Part shown: positions 1 through 5,048 of the stretch, in pieces
How positions within the stretch are numbered: the stretch's first letter is position 1
Layout: the number at the start of each line of letters is the position of its first letter
Origin: Nereida sp965655635
GTDB lineage: Bacteria; Pseudomonadota; Alphaproteobacteria; Rhodobacterales; Rhodobacteraceae
Assembly: GCF_965655635.1 (NCBI RefSeq)
Contig: NZ_CBFHHE010000048.1
Span: 1-10,428, forward strand
Reading direction: 5' to 3'
Length of the DNA stretch: 10,428 nucleotides
Translations under genes and position numbers: made by a program
The notes under the pieces: model-generated
What the model was told of the DNA's origin: nothing
What the model saw: the letters and a program-made list of their open reading frames with translations, nothing else
Databases searched by the model: none

Positions 1-32
1 AGTCGGGCAATTAAATAGGGTCTGCGCAAAGC

Positions 33-722
33 ATGCTGGCGGATAGTATTTGGCGTCCAAGTCCTAACTTTGGCCCCCGTCGGGATGGGCTGACGCCCCA
101 GCTTGTGGTGCTGCATTACACGGCGATGACAGGTCTGGACGAGGTGCTTGCACGGCTGTGTACCCCCGAGCATGAGGTAAGCTGTCACTATCTAATTGAT
201 GAGGACGGTCGCCTCTTTACGCTTGTGGATGGCGCCATGCGCGCTTGGCACGCAGGGGCAGGCAGTTGGGCGGGGGTGAGTGATATCAACTCGCGCTCAA
301 TTGGGATTGAACTGCTGAACAGCGGGCGGGTACGTTTCAGTGAGGCGCAAATGCACCGTCTTGAAGTGGTGCTGGCTTGTGTGATGGATCGTTGGCGCAT
401 CGCACCTCACGGCGTTATTGGCCACTCGGATATGGCGCCTGCGCGCAAGCAGGACCCCGGCCGTTTTTTTGATTGGCAGCGTCTGGCCCGAAAAGGGCTT
501 TCTGTTTGGCCGGATGCATCGATTGGGCGCGACACGGCGGATTTCGCGCAGACTGCTGCCCAGTTTGGCTATCCCGTGAACGAGGCGGGTATGGATGCGG
601 TCTTTGAAGCATTCCGCCAAAGGTTCCGCCCGTGGCACGTTGGCCCGCTTGATGCGACGGACTGCGCGATGATGGACGATCTTGCGACACGGTTCAGCGC
701 GCGCAGCTTGTCGTTGACCTGA
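33..722 (+). CDS. ampD: AmpD-type N-acetylmuramoyl-L-alanine amidase
   Basis: Amidase_2-family zinc amidase of 229 residues. The family cleaves the bond between N-acetyl- or anhydro-muramic acid and the stem peptide. No signal peptide is visible, which fits a cytoplasmic muropeptide-recycling enzyme of the AmpD type. The zinc ligands expected for the family are present: His28 in LHYTAM, His131 in GHSDM, and Asp141 in KQDPG. Glu93 in GIEL and His73 in AWHAG are also conserved-type positions. Residues about 165-225 form a helical tail like the peptidoglycan-binding-like C-terminal domain often seen in alphaproteobacterial AmpD (FGYPV near 178, FRQRFRP near 194). The ATG at 33 gives the expected N-terminus (IWRPSPNFGPR), but no strong ribosome binding site precedes it. 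The gene upstream lies outside the window. Its last codons overlap the likely rnpB promoter. Confidence 0.93.
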   Translation: MLADSIWRPSPNFGPRRDGLTPQLVVLHYTAMTGLDEVLARLCTPEHEVSCHYLIDEDGRLFTLVDGAMRAWHAGAGSWAGVSDINSRSIGIELLNSGRVRFSEAQMHRLEVVLACVMDRWRIAPHGVIGHSDMAPARKQDPGRFFDWQRLARKGLSVWPDASIGRDTADFAQTAAQFGYPVNEAGMDAVFEAFRQRFRPWHVGPLDATDCAMMDDLATRFSARSLSLT

Positions 723-742
723 GACAGGCACAGGGGTAAGCG
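714..742 (+). promoter_or_regulatory. Probable rnpB promoter overlapping the end of ampD
   Basis: TTGACC (714-719) matches the -35 consensus at five of six positions and lies in the last codons and stop of the amidase gene. A 17-nt spacer leads to a weak -10 (TAAGCG, 737-742). That would start transcription at about 749-751, exactly where the rnpB P1 helix begins. The -10 match is poor, so the placement rests on the -35 box and spacing. Confidence 0.5.
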
Positions 743-750
743 CGAGCCTA

Positions 751-1145
751 TGTGTGGAGGGTCGGATGACCGCGCTGTTGCGTCCTTTTGGGGGTGCGCA
801 TCGAGGAAAGTCCGGACTCCGTGATGGAATGGTGCCAGGTAACGCCTGGGCAGAGCAATCTGACGGATAGCGCCACAGAAAACAGACCGCCTTGCATGCA
901 AGGTAAGGGTGAAACGGTGGTTTAAGAGACCACCGCGTCGCTGGTAACAGGGACGGCATGGCAAGCCCCACCAGGAGCAATGCCAAATAGGAACCGCGTG
1001 CCTGATTTCGGTCGGGCGGGGCGCCATCGGCTCCAGCAGGTTCGGGTTGGCAGCTTGACGGGCTTGGTGACAGGTCCGCTAGAGGAATGGTCATCCAGAG
1101 GTGGCAACGCCTTGGACAAAATCCGGCTTATAGACCCTCCACACA
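751..1145 (+). ncRNA. rnpB: RNase P RNA, bacterial class A
   Basis: Catalytic RNA of ribonuclease P, which removes the 5' leader from pre-tRNAs together with the RnpA protein. The universally conserved core is easy to read. GAGGAAAGTCCGG at 803-815 is the 5' strand of P4. Next comes CACAGAAAACAGACCGCC (871-888), then GGTAAGGGTGAAACGG (902-917). The P13/P14 region GGAGCAATGCCAAATAGG spans 974-991. AGAGGAATGGTCATC (1081-1095) follows, and AAATCCGGCTTATAGA (1118-1133) holds the 3' strand of P4. The ends are set by a perfect 13-bp P1 helix: TGTGTGGAGGGTC (751-763) pairs with GACCCTCCACACA (1133-1145). A run of five T follows directly at 1146-1150. The length of about 395 nt is normal for class A. 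Exact processed ends could differ by a few nucleotides. Open frames on the opposite strand here are coincidental. Confidence 0.97.
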
Positions 1146-1184
1146 TTTTTACTCAGTATGATTTTCAGTATTCCGAAAATAAAA

Positions 1185-1228
1185 TGTAAACTAAATATTA
1201 CATATTAATATGCAGTTAAAAGTTTACA
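1185..1228. promoter_or_regulatory. Dyad with nested CtrA-like motif in the AT-rich gap after rnpB
   Basis: The 1146-1308 gap is markedly AT-rich. It contains a perfect 8-bp inverted repeat, TGTAAACT (1185-1192) and AGTTTACA (1221-1228), separated by 28 nt. Inside it lies TTAA-N7-TTAA (1205-1208 and 1216-1219), the spacing of the full CtrA response-regulator site known in Alphaproteobacteria. Just upstream, TCAGTAT occurs twice, 12 bp apart (1153 and 1165), and ATTTTC/GAAAAT (1161-1166, 1175-1180) could form a weak hairpin. The site lies about 90-100 bp ahead of the PAS-protein start. AT-richness raises the odds of chance matches, so function is inferred only. Confidence 0.35.
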
Positions 1229-1308
1229 GTGTAGGTTCAAGGAATGAGGCGGCATGTTTGCTGTGTCTAAGTATATTCATACTTTGTTTATGATTGGGGT
1301 CTGCCGCT

Positions 1309-1725
1309 ATGGCAGCGTTAAATGTAATTCGAACAATCGATAGTTATGCGTGCGATTTGAGCGGAGCGCGAGCTCAGGCGCGTATGGATTTGATGATGGC
1401 TGAAACCAGCCTGTCCGTCGAAATTCTTGAAACCGATGGTAGGATAATCCGCGAAAATAATATGAGCCAAAACCACTTCGGGGTAGGTGAGCGGAAAGGG
1501 CTACATTGGGAGATGCTTTGGCCTGCTTCAGTGCGAGAGGCGATAGCCGCAGCGATTTGCAGCAGTGCAGATGGGCTTACCGTGCGCGTTGAGCACATGC
1601 GCGTCGACAGCAGTGGCGTCAGCAGATTACGGGCGGCTGTACTGGCGCCGATCACGTATGGGCCTAATGATATCACGGCAATTATGGTGGTATCTCACCC
1701 GCAATCGGCCAATCAGCCAGTTTAG
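1309..1725 (+). CDS. Small orphan PAS-fold-like protein, function unknown
   Basis: Protein of 138 residues from ATG 1309; an in-frame TTG at 1294 would add five. GGGG at 1296-1299 lies nine bases before the ATG and may serve as a weak ribosome binding site. Residues about 35-130 have the order of a PAS domain: a first strand with VEILETDGRIIREN (37-50), an HWEMLWP segment (66-72) leading to a helix (73-89), then strands around VRVEHMRVDSSG (92-103), LRAAVLAPI (107-115) and ITAIMVVSHP (122-131). No output domain (kinase, GGDEF or HTH), signal peptide or membrane segment is present. It would therefore be a stand-alone sensor or partner-binding protein in the cytoplasm. The PAS call comes from pattern recognition, not a search. 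The gene and its upstream region are richer in A+T than their neighbours, which may mean it is lineage-specific. The conserved-looking cysteines expected of a redox PAS are not obvious. Confidence 0.7.
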   Translation: MAALNVIRTIDSYACDLSGARAQARMDLMMAETSLSVEILETDGRIIRENNMSQNHFGVGERKGLHWEMLWPASVREAIAAAICSSADGLTVRVEHMRVDSSGVSRLRAAVLAPITYGPNDITAIMVVSHPQSANQPV

Positions 1726-1779
1726 CGCAGGTATTTTTCAAGTGGCGGATGATTTGCCCGATTTGGACGCAGAATCAGG

Positions 1780-1807
1780 TTGACTTGGGGCCTGTTGCGG
1801 ATAGAAG
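1780..1807 (+). promoter_or_regulatory. Likely rpmG promoter
   Basis: TTGACT (1780-1785) is a five-of-six -35 match. With a 16-nt spacer it leads to TAGAAG (1802-1807), a four-of-six -10 match. It would give an rpmG leader of about 57 nt, separate from the PAS gene, which ends 54 bp upstream of the -35 box. Confidence 0.5.
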
Positions 1808-1826
1808 GCGGGTTCAAGTTTCCGGA

Positions 1827-1854
1827 GCGGCCCCCGAGGTGTGGCGCGGCCCCC
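1827..1854 (+). repeat. Direct repeat GCGGCCCCC in the rpmG leader
   Basis: GCGGCCCCC occurs at 1827-1835 and again at 1846-1854, 19 bp apart, in the untranslated leader between the predicted promoter and the rpmG ribosome binding site. It could be a protein or RNA recognition element, or chance in a GC-rich leader. Confidence 0.4.
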
Positions 1855-1870
1855 TTTTAGGAGAGATCAA

Positions 1871-2038
1871 ATGGCGAAGCCAACCACGATTAAAATCCGC
1901 CTGAATTCAACAGCAGGCACTGGCCACTTTTACGTGACCAAAAAGAACGCCCGCACGATGACTGAGAAAATGGTTGTAAACAAATACGACCCCGTCATCC
2001 GCAAGCACGTTGAGTACAAAGAAGGCAAAATCAAGTAA
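1871..2038 (+). CDS. rpmG: 50S ribosomal protein L33
   Basis: Protein of 55 residues with the full L33 pattern: MAKPTTIKIRLNSTAGTG, then YVTKKNAR (about 22-29), then a basic tail with NKYDPVIRKH (37-46). It is a component of the large ribosomal subunit near the E site. It contains no cysteine, so it is the zinc-free form lacking the two CxxC pairs. Normal length. The start is fixed by the ribosome binding site GGAGAG (1860-1865), five bases before the ATG. A reading frame extending further upstream is not needed. It looks monocistronic, with its own promoter and a strong terminator. Confidence 0.97.
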   Translation: MAKPTTIKIRLNSTAGTGHFYVTKKNARTMTEKMVVNKYDPVIRKHVEYKEGKIK

Positions 2039-2077
2039 GCTTCGCGCTAATGGTCTTCCGGCCGCTTAATTTAATTC

Positions 2078-2108
2078 AAAAAGCCGCGCAGATCTGCGTG
2101 GCTTTTTT
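2078..2108 (+). terminator. Intrinsic terminator of rpmG
   Basis: Hairpin with left arm GCCGCGCA (2083-2090), loop GATC (2091-2094) and right arm TGCGTGGC (2095-2102), with one G-U pair. A-tract 2078-2082 lies on the left and T6 (2103-2108) on the right. It sits 40 bp after the rpmG stop. The flanking A and T tracts make it potentially bidirectional. Confidence 0.9.
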
Positions 2109-2268
2109 GTTTGCCAGTTTCTGTTTAGGCGTCTCAACAGGTGTGTAGATCAGTTTGGGTACAGGCAATGGGATATGTTCCGGGTCACCGAAACGACACC
2201 TACTGTGCCCCACTATCTACTGATAGAGCACCTGCATTAGCTGCAGGTTAAACCCGCATCTCAGGCAG
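2109..2268. other. Convergent intergenic stretch with no convincing gene
   Basis: About 160 bp between the rpmG terminator and the terminator of the minus-strand BI-1 gene. It holds a perfect 7-bp hairpin, ACCTGCA (2230-2236), loop TTAGC, and TGCAGGT (2242-2248), with no T-run. There is also a short open frame (ATG 2168 to TAA 2249-2251, 27 codons; the same frame is open from 2129) without a ribosome binding site or recognisable similarity. A remnant of a decayed gene or a small RNA cannot be excluded. Confidence 0.4.
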
Positions 2269-2304
2269 AAAAAAGCCCCCCATGCAATGTGCGCGGAGGG
2301 CTTT
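2269..2304 (-). terminator. Intrinsic terminator of the BI-1 gene
   Basis: Read on the minus strand, AAAGCCCTCC (2304-2295) pairs with GGGGGGCTTT (2281-2272), with one T-G wobble, around a 13-nt loop. A T6 run (2274-2269) overlaps and follows the stem. It lies 24 bp beyond the stop codon of the minus-strand BI-1 gene. Confidence 0.85.
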
Positions 2305-2311
2305 GTGTTCT

Positions 2312-2327
2312 TCAGACTGAAGTCTGA
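2312..2327. repeat. Perfect inverted repeat just after the BI-1 stop codon
   Basis: TCAGACT (2312-2318) and AGTCTGA (2321-2327) are perfectly complementary with only two bases between. The repeat abuts the BI-1 stop codon (2328-2330) and precedes its terminator. A short RNA hairpin could form with the loop opened to four bases. It may stabilise the mRNA end, or be chance. Confidence 0.5.
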
Positions 2328-3065
2328 TTATTCACGATTGCCGAGCAGTTGCAGCAGGAACATGAACATGTTGATAAAGTCGAGGTAGAGGTTCAACGCA
2401 CCCATGATCGCTGACTTGCCGAGCCACTCTGTATCGCCGTGGTGGGCGTGTGCGAGGTACTCTGTCTTGATCTTTTGTGTGTCGTAAGCTGTGAGGCCTG
2501 CGAAGATCAGAACACCCAGAACGGATACAACGAACATGATCGCTGGCGATTGCAGCCAGATGTTGACGACCATTGCAACCAAGATGCCGATTACGCCCAT
2601 GATGAGGAAGCTACCCCAACCTGAGATGTCTTTCTTTGTTGTGTAGCCGTAAAGCGACAAACCCGCGAAGGCGATCGATGTTACGAGGAACACTTGTGCG
2701 ATGCTCATGCCCGTAAAGGCCACGAAGATCCACGCCATTGATAGACCCATTACCGCCGCAAAAGCGTAGAAGAACAGCTGTGCAGCCGCCGCCGAGAAGC
2801 GGTTGATCATGGCGCTGAAGCCGAAAACCATCGCCAGCGGCGCGAACATGATAATCCAGCCTAGGATGTTTGGTTGCAGTGTTGCGGGATCACGGAATAC
2901 AGACAACAAGGCTGGGGATGTCCCCACGGCCCAAGCCACTGCGAATGTGATCAGCATGCCAACGGACATTGTGCCGTAGACTTTGTTCATATGTGCGCGC
3001 AGACCCTCATCGATTTCTGCGGTGCGGATGCCCACGCCTGCGCGGGCAGTGTCGAATTGTGCCAT
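2328..3065 (-). CDS. Bax inhibitor-1 (BI-1/YccA/TMBIM) family membrane protein
   Basis: Integral inner-membrane protein of 245 residues with seven probable membrane segments. They start near residues 36, 68, 96, 118, 152, 174 and 224, after a hydrophilic N-terminus. Family hallmarks are the N-terminal IDEGLRAHMNKVYGTMSVGM (18-37), AGLTAYDTQKIK (189-200) and ALNLYLDFINMFMFLLQLLG (223-242). Bacterial members are linked to FtsH modulation (YccA) or pH-gated Ca2+ leak (BsYetJ). The role here is not shown by sequence. The start at 3065 (MAQFDT) is preferred because AAAGGG lies nine bases upstream. The alternative ATG at 3071 would leave only three bases and add Met-Glu. The gene has its own terminator and a probable promoter, so it looks monocistronic. 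Confidence 0.93.
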   Translation of the reverse strand: MAQFDTARAGVGIRTAEIDEGLRAHMNKVYGTMSVGMLITFAVAWAVGTSPALLSVFRDPATLQPNILGWIIMFAPLAMVFGFSAMINRFSAAAAQLFFYAFAAVMGLSMAWIFVAFTGMSIAQVFLVTSIAFAGLSLYGYTTKKDISGWGSFLIMGVIGILVAMVVNIWLQSPAIMFVVSVLGVLIFAGLTAYDTQKIKTEYLAHAHHGDTEWLGKSAIMGALNLYLDFINMFMFLLQLLGNRE

Positions 3066-3139
3066 TTCCATTGGCCCTTTCGCTTAAGTTTCCCTGACGC
3101 CGCGTCGGGAAGGGTTAAAACCCCCGGCCGCGATTGTTT

Positions 3140-3170
3140 ATCATATTGTCATACTACCGCCCGTTTTCAA
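3140..3170 (-). promoter_or_regulatory. Candidate promoter of the BI-1 gene
   Basis: On the minus strand, TTGAAA (3170-3165) is followed by TATGAT (3145-3140) with a 19-nt spacer. Both boxes are five-of-six matches, but the spacing is longer than the ideal 17. It would give a leader of about 65-70 nt for the BI-1 gene. Confidence 0.45.
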
Positions 3171-3246
3171 GGGATATCGGTCTAATATATTGGCGGGTGA
3201 TACGGAATATCCCGTTCAAAATTACCTTTAATCACGGTATTTTGAA
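3171..3246. repeat. Two consecutive inverted repeats upstream of the BI-1 promoter
   Basis: First repeat: GGGATAT (3171-3177) and ATATCCC (3207-3213), perfect, 29 nt apart. Second: TTCAAAAT-T-ACC (3215-3226) and GGT-ATTTTGAA (3236-3246), 8+3 bp with one bulged T and a 9-nt loop. The first abuts the candidate BI-1 -35 box, so an operator is possible. The second lies 34 bp past the qor stop and could fold in the qor 3' UTR, but it is AT-rich and lacks the T-run of an intrinsic terminator. Confidence 0.45.
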
Positions 3247-3279
3247 ATTGCTTTGTAAGGCCTGCATTAAGCCGTACCG

Positions 3280-4239
3280 CTACATCGTAATGACGATCTT
3301 TCCTGTAGATTTGCGTGCACGCAACAGCTCAAAAGCGTCTGCTGCTTGCTCGATCGGTAGAACATGGCTGACGTGGGGCGCAAGATTGCCGGCAGCGTGC
3401 CAACCCATCAGATCACCCAGGCTTTCATGCAGCGCGCCCGGGTTGATAGGCAGGTACCCACCCCAATAAAAACCGATCAGATCAATGTTCTTCACCAACA
3501 AGTGATTCGCGGCAACGGGGGGCACAGTGCCACCAGCAAAGCCAATCACAAGGATACGCCCGCCTCGGTTGCACGCTTTGAAAGCCGAAGTGAAAACATC
3601 ACCGCCGATTGTTTCATAGATAACGTCCGCGCCGCCAAGCGCTTTGACGCGGGCCGTTAGGTCGTCGGTATCTGTGTCGATTACATGATGTGCGCCTGCA
3701 GCTTTGCAGATTTCAAGTTTTTGTGCGCCGCGCGCGGCTGCAATCACTGTTGCGCCAAGCTTGGTTCCTAATTCAACTGCGGTCAGTCCAACACCACCAG
3801 CGGCGCCAGTCACAAGCAAGGTTTCGCCCTTGGCAAGGCGCGCGCGCTTAGTGAGCGCTAGGTGGCTGGTCCCATAGGCCACCTGAAAAGCGGCCGCGGT
3901 TACGTCGTCCATGGTATCATCAAGCGGGGCGCAACGGTCTGCTGCCAATGCGCAGTAGTCCGCAAGCCCGCCGTGGCCGCCAAAGCCAATGACCCGTTGG
4001 CCCACGTGAACATGGTGCACACCGTCACCCACTTCTGCCACTGTGCCCGAGATTTCCATTCCCAATGTAGCAGGCAAGGGTGGTCGTTCTTGGTAGCGGC
4101 CCGTCATCATCAGCAAATCGCCAAAGTTCAGCCCGCATGCGGCAACTTCAACCACTACTTCACCAGCGGCTGCAGTGGGCTTCGGCACGTCACACAAAGT
4201 GGGAGGTGTTTCGAGGTCATGAATTTGAAAAGCGCGCAT
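3280..4239 (-). CDS. Zinc-independent NADPH:quinone oxidoreductase (MDR family)
   Basis: Medium-chain dehydrogenase/reductase of 319 residues, a normal length for the QOR group. It probably reduces a quinone or activated alkene with NADPH in the cytoplasm; the true substrate is unknown. The N-terminal GroES-like domain (about 1-120) carries the QOR signature CGLNFGDLLMMTGRY (35-49) and PATLGMEISG (56-65). The Rossmann domain has the nucleotide-binding loop TGAAGGVGLTAVELG (144-158), then ARGAQKLEICKAAGA (169-183). It ends STGKIVITM, as in the family. The Cys and His ligands of zinc-dependent alcohol dehydrogenases are missing. The start at 4239 (MRAFQ) is chosen because GAGG lies six bases before it. 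An ATG four codons upstream (4251) has no ribosome binding site. No intrinsic terminator separates it from the downstream BI-1 gene, but the 214-bp gap and candidate promoter argue for separate expression. Confidence 0.92.
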   Translation of the reverse strand: MRAFQIHDLETPPTLCDVPKPTAAAGEVVVEVAACGLNFGDLLMMTGRYQERPPLPATLGMEISGTVAEVGDGVHHVHVGQRVIGFGGHGGLADYCALAADRCAPLDDTMDDVTAAAFQVAYGTSHLALTKRARLAKGETLLVTGAAGGVGLTAVELGTKLGATVIAAARGAQKLEICKAAGAHHVIDTDTDDLTARVKALGGADVIYETIGGDVFTSAFKACNRGGRILVIGFAGGTVPPVAANHLLVKNIDLIGFYWGGYLPINPGALHESLGDLMGWHAAGNLAPHVSHVLPIEQAADAFELLRARKSTGKIVITM

Positions 4240-4587
4240 ATCGGGCCTCATTGGTTAAGCATTCGGGCGAATCATTAGGGAAAAAAAGGTCTTTTTGTAA
4301 ACTCTCCCAGAGAGGTTTGTAGGCTGGTTATTTGCTTACCAATGGATATAATGAAGTGACGTCGGGTCGAGATATCAAATATGCACCACAAATGCAGGAT
4401 GTTGAATATTTTCTTGTTGCGAAAGATATTCACGCACTTATACCACCGATCGAGGCTAATTATTGATAGCATTATCAACGTATTGCACTACGTTGAAATT
4501 TCTTGACTAAAGCAGCGTGAATATTTTGTGATTTGTCGCAAGGGTTGCTTGTGATACCTACTACGCAATCAGAGGTGGAATGAAGTT
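4240..4587. other. Divergent intergenic region between qor and the XRE regulator
   Basis: 348 bp without a convincing gene, clearly more AT-rich than its flanks. It must contain the promoters of both divergent genes, though none is clear-cut. TTTACA (minus strand, complement of 4296-4301) is a possible qor -35 box, but its -10 match is poor. On the plus strand, TTGCGA with a 16-nt spacer to TATACC (ending near 4444) is a candidate for the regulator gene. A 67-codon open frame on the minus strand (4275-4478) is low-complexity and has no recognisable features. The overlapping dyads at 4463-4496 are listed separately. Confidence 0.55.
4463..4496. promoter_or_regulatory. Two overlapping perfect dyads, possible operator of the XRE gene
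   Basis: TTGATA (4463-4468) and TATCAA (4473-4478) form a 6-bp dyad around GCAT. TCAACGTA (4475-4482) and TACGTTGA (4489-4496) form an 8-bp dyad around TTGCAC. The two share TCAA (4475-4478). They lie 92-125 bp before the XRE start. Dyads of this size are typical of dimeric repressors, so auto-regulation by the XRE protein is a reasonable guess. Mutually exclusive RNA hairpins are the alternative if transcription starts further upstream. Confidence 0.45.
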
Positions 4588-4938
4588 ATGACGCATCACG
4601 TCGACGAACATGTTGGGAAACGGATCCGTCACAGGCGCTGGCTCGTGGGGATGACACAACGGCAATTGGCGGAAGCTGTCGGGATCAAGTTCCAGCAGAT
4701 CCAAAAATACGAGACCGGTGCAAACCGGGTTTCTGCGTCTCGGCTTTGGGACATTGCAGGGGCGCTTGATTGCCCCGTCAGCTTTTTCTTTGATGGCGCA
4801 GACACGCCAACCGCTAAGGTTGATGAGATGTTTGCTGAAAAAGAGGCGATGGAATTGGTGCGCACATATTACGCCATTCCAGAAAACCAGCGCCGCAAGC
4901 TGTTTGATCTTGCGCGTGTCCTCAGCGACGTTGCGTAG
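4588..4938 (+). CDS. XRE/Cro-CI family transcriptional regulator (PhrR-like)
   Basis: DNA-binding protein of 116 residues. An N-terminal HTH_3 domain (about 9-64) contains the helix-turn-helix MTQRQLAEAVGIKFQQIQKY (22-41) followed by ETGANRVSASRLWDIAGAL (42-60) and VSFFFDG (64-70). This pattern is shared by a widespread alphaproteobacterial group of small regulators, including rhizobial PhrR. The C-terminal part (75-116) is helical and likely mediates dimerisation. Target genes are unknown. The start is fixed by GAGGTGG (4572-4578), nine bases upstream. A three-codon ATG frame at 4580-4591 overlaps the start and is probably meaningless. It stands alone: divergent from qor, with overlapping dyads upstream and a probable terminator before hisN. 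Confidence 0.92.
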   Translation: MTHHVDEHVGKRIRHRRWLVGMTQRQLAEAVGIKFQQIQKYETGANRVSASRLWDIAGALDCPVSFFFDGADTPTAKVDEMFAEKEAMELVRTYYAIPENQRRKLFDLARVLSDVA

Positions 4939-5003
4939 CGCAGCTTGCCGGTCCTCATGTTCGGGATCACTTGAATAGGGCAGTGGGTCTGCTGTAGGTC
5001 TTT

Positions 5004-5027
5004 GGAGCGCCGTAGGGTGCCCTTTTT
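5004..5027 (+). terminator. Probable intrinsic terminator after the XRE gene
   Basis: GGAGCGCC (5004-5011), loop GTAG, and GGTGCCCT (5016-5023) form an imperfect stem (five core pairs with one G-U, one mismatch, then two outer pairs). The T5 run is at 5023-5027. AGGGCA (4977-4982) can also pair with TGCCCT (5018-5023), which would compete. It ends 21 bp before the hisN start, so hisN must have a promoter overlapping it or rely on read-through. Confidence 0.5.
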
Positions 5028-5048
5028 GCTTTTGATGGAGCGCCGCAC

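Noticed and set aside
297..1094. Long open frames on the minus strand across ampD and rnpB, up to 265 codons
   Set aside because: They lie opposite a clear AmpD gene and the RNase P RNA, have low-complexity basic translations with no recognisable domain, and lack ribosome binding sites.
1254..1343. 29-codon ATG frame ending inside the PAS gene, preceded by GAGGCGGC
   Set aside because: It overlaps the PAS start in another frame, has no similarity I can recognise and shows no leader-peptide features such as codon runs. A translated uORF cannot be excluded.
2076..2213. 46-codon GTG frame on the minus strand through the rpmG terminator
   Set aside because: It overlaps the terminator hairpin, uses a GTG without a ribosome binding site, and resembles no family I know.
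2221..2248. tRNA-like half: AGAGC followed by a CCTGC/GCAGG stem with a 7-nt loop
   Set aside because: The D-stem partner GCTC, a T-arm with TTCRA and an acceptor stem are all missing. The match to the tRNA core AGAGCACCTGC is probably chance, though a remnant is not excluded.
4275..4478. 67-codon minus-strand frame in the divergent gap
   Set aside because: Biased composition expected from AT-rich DNA, no domain, no start signal, and it would sit across the qor promoter region.
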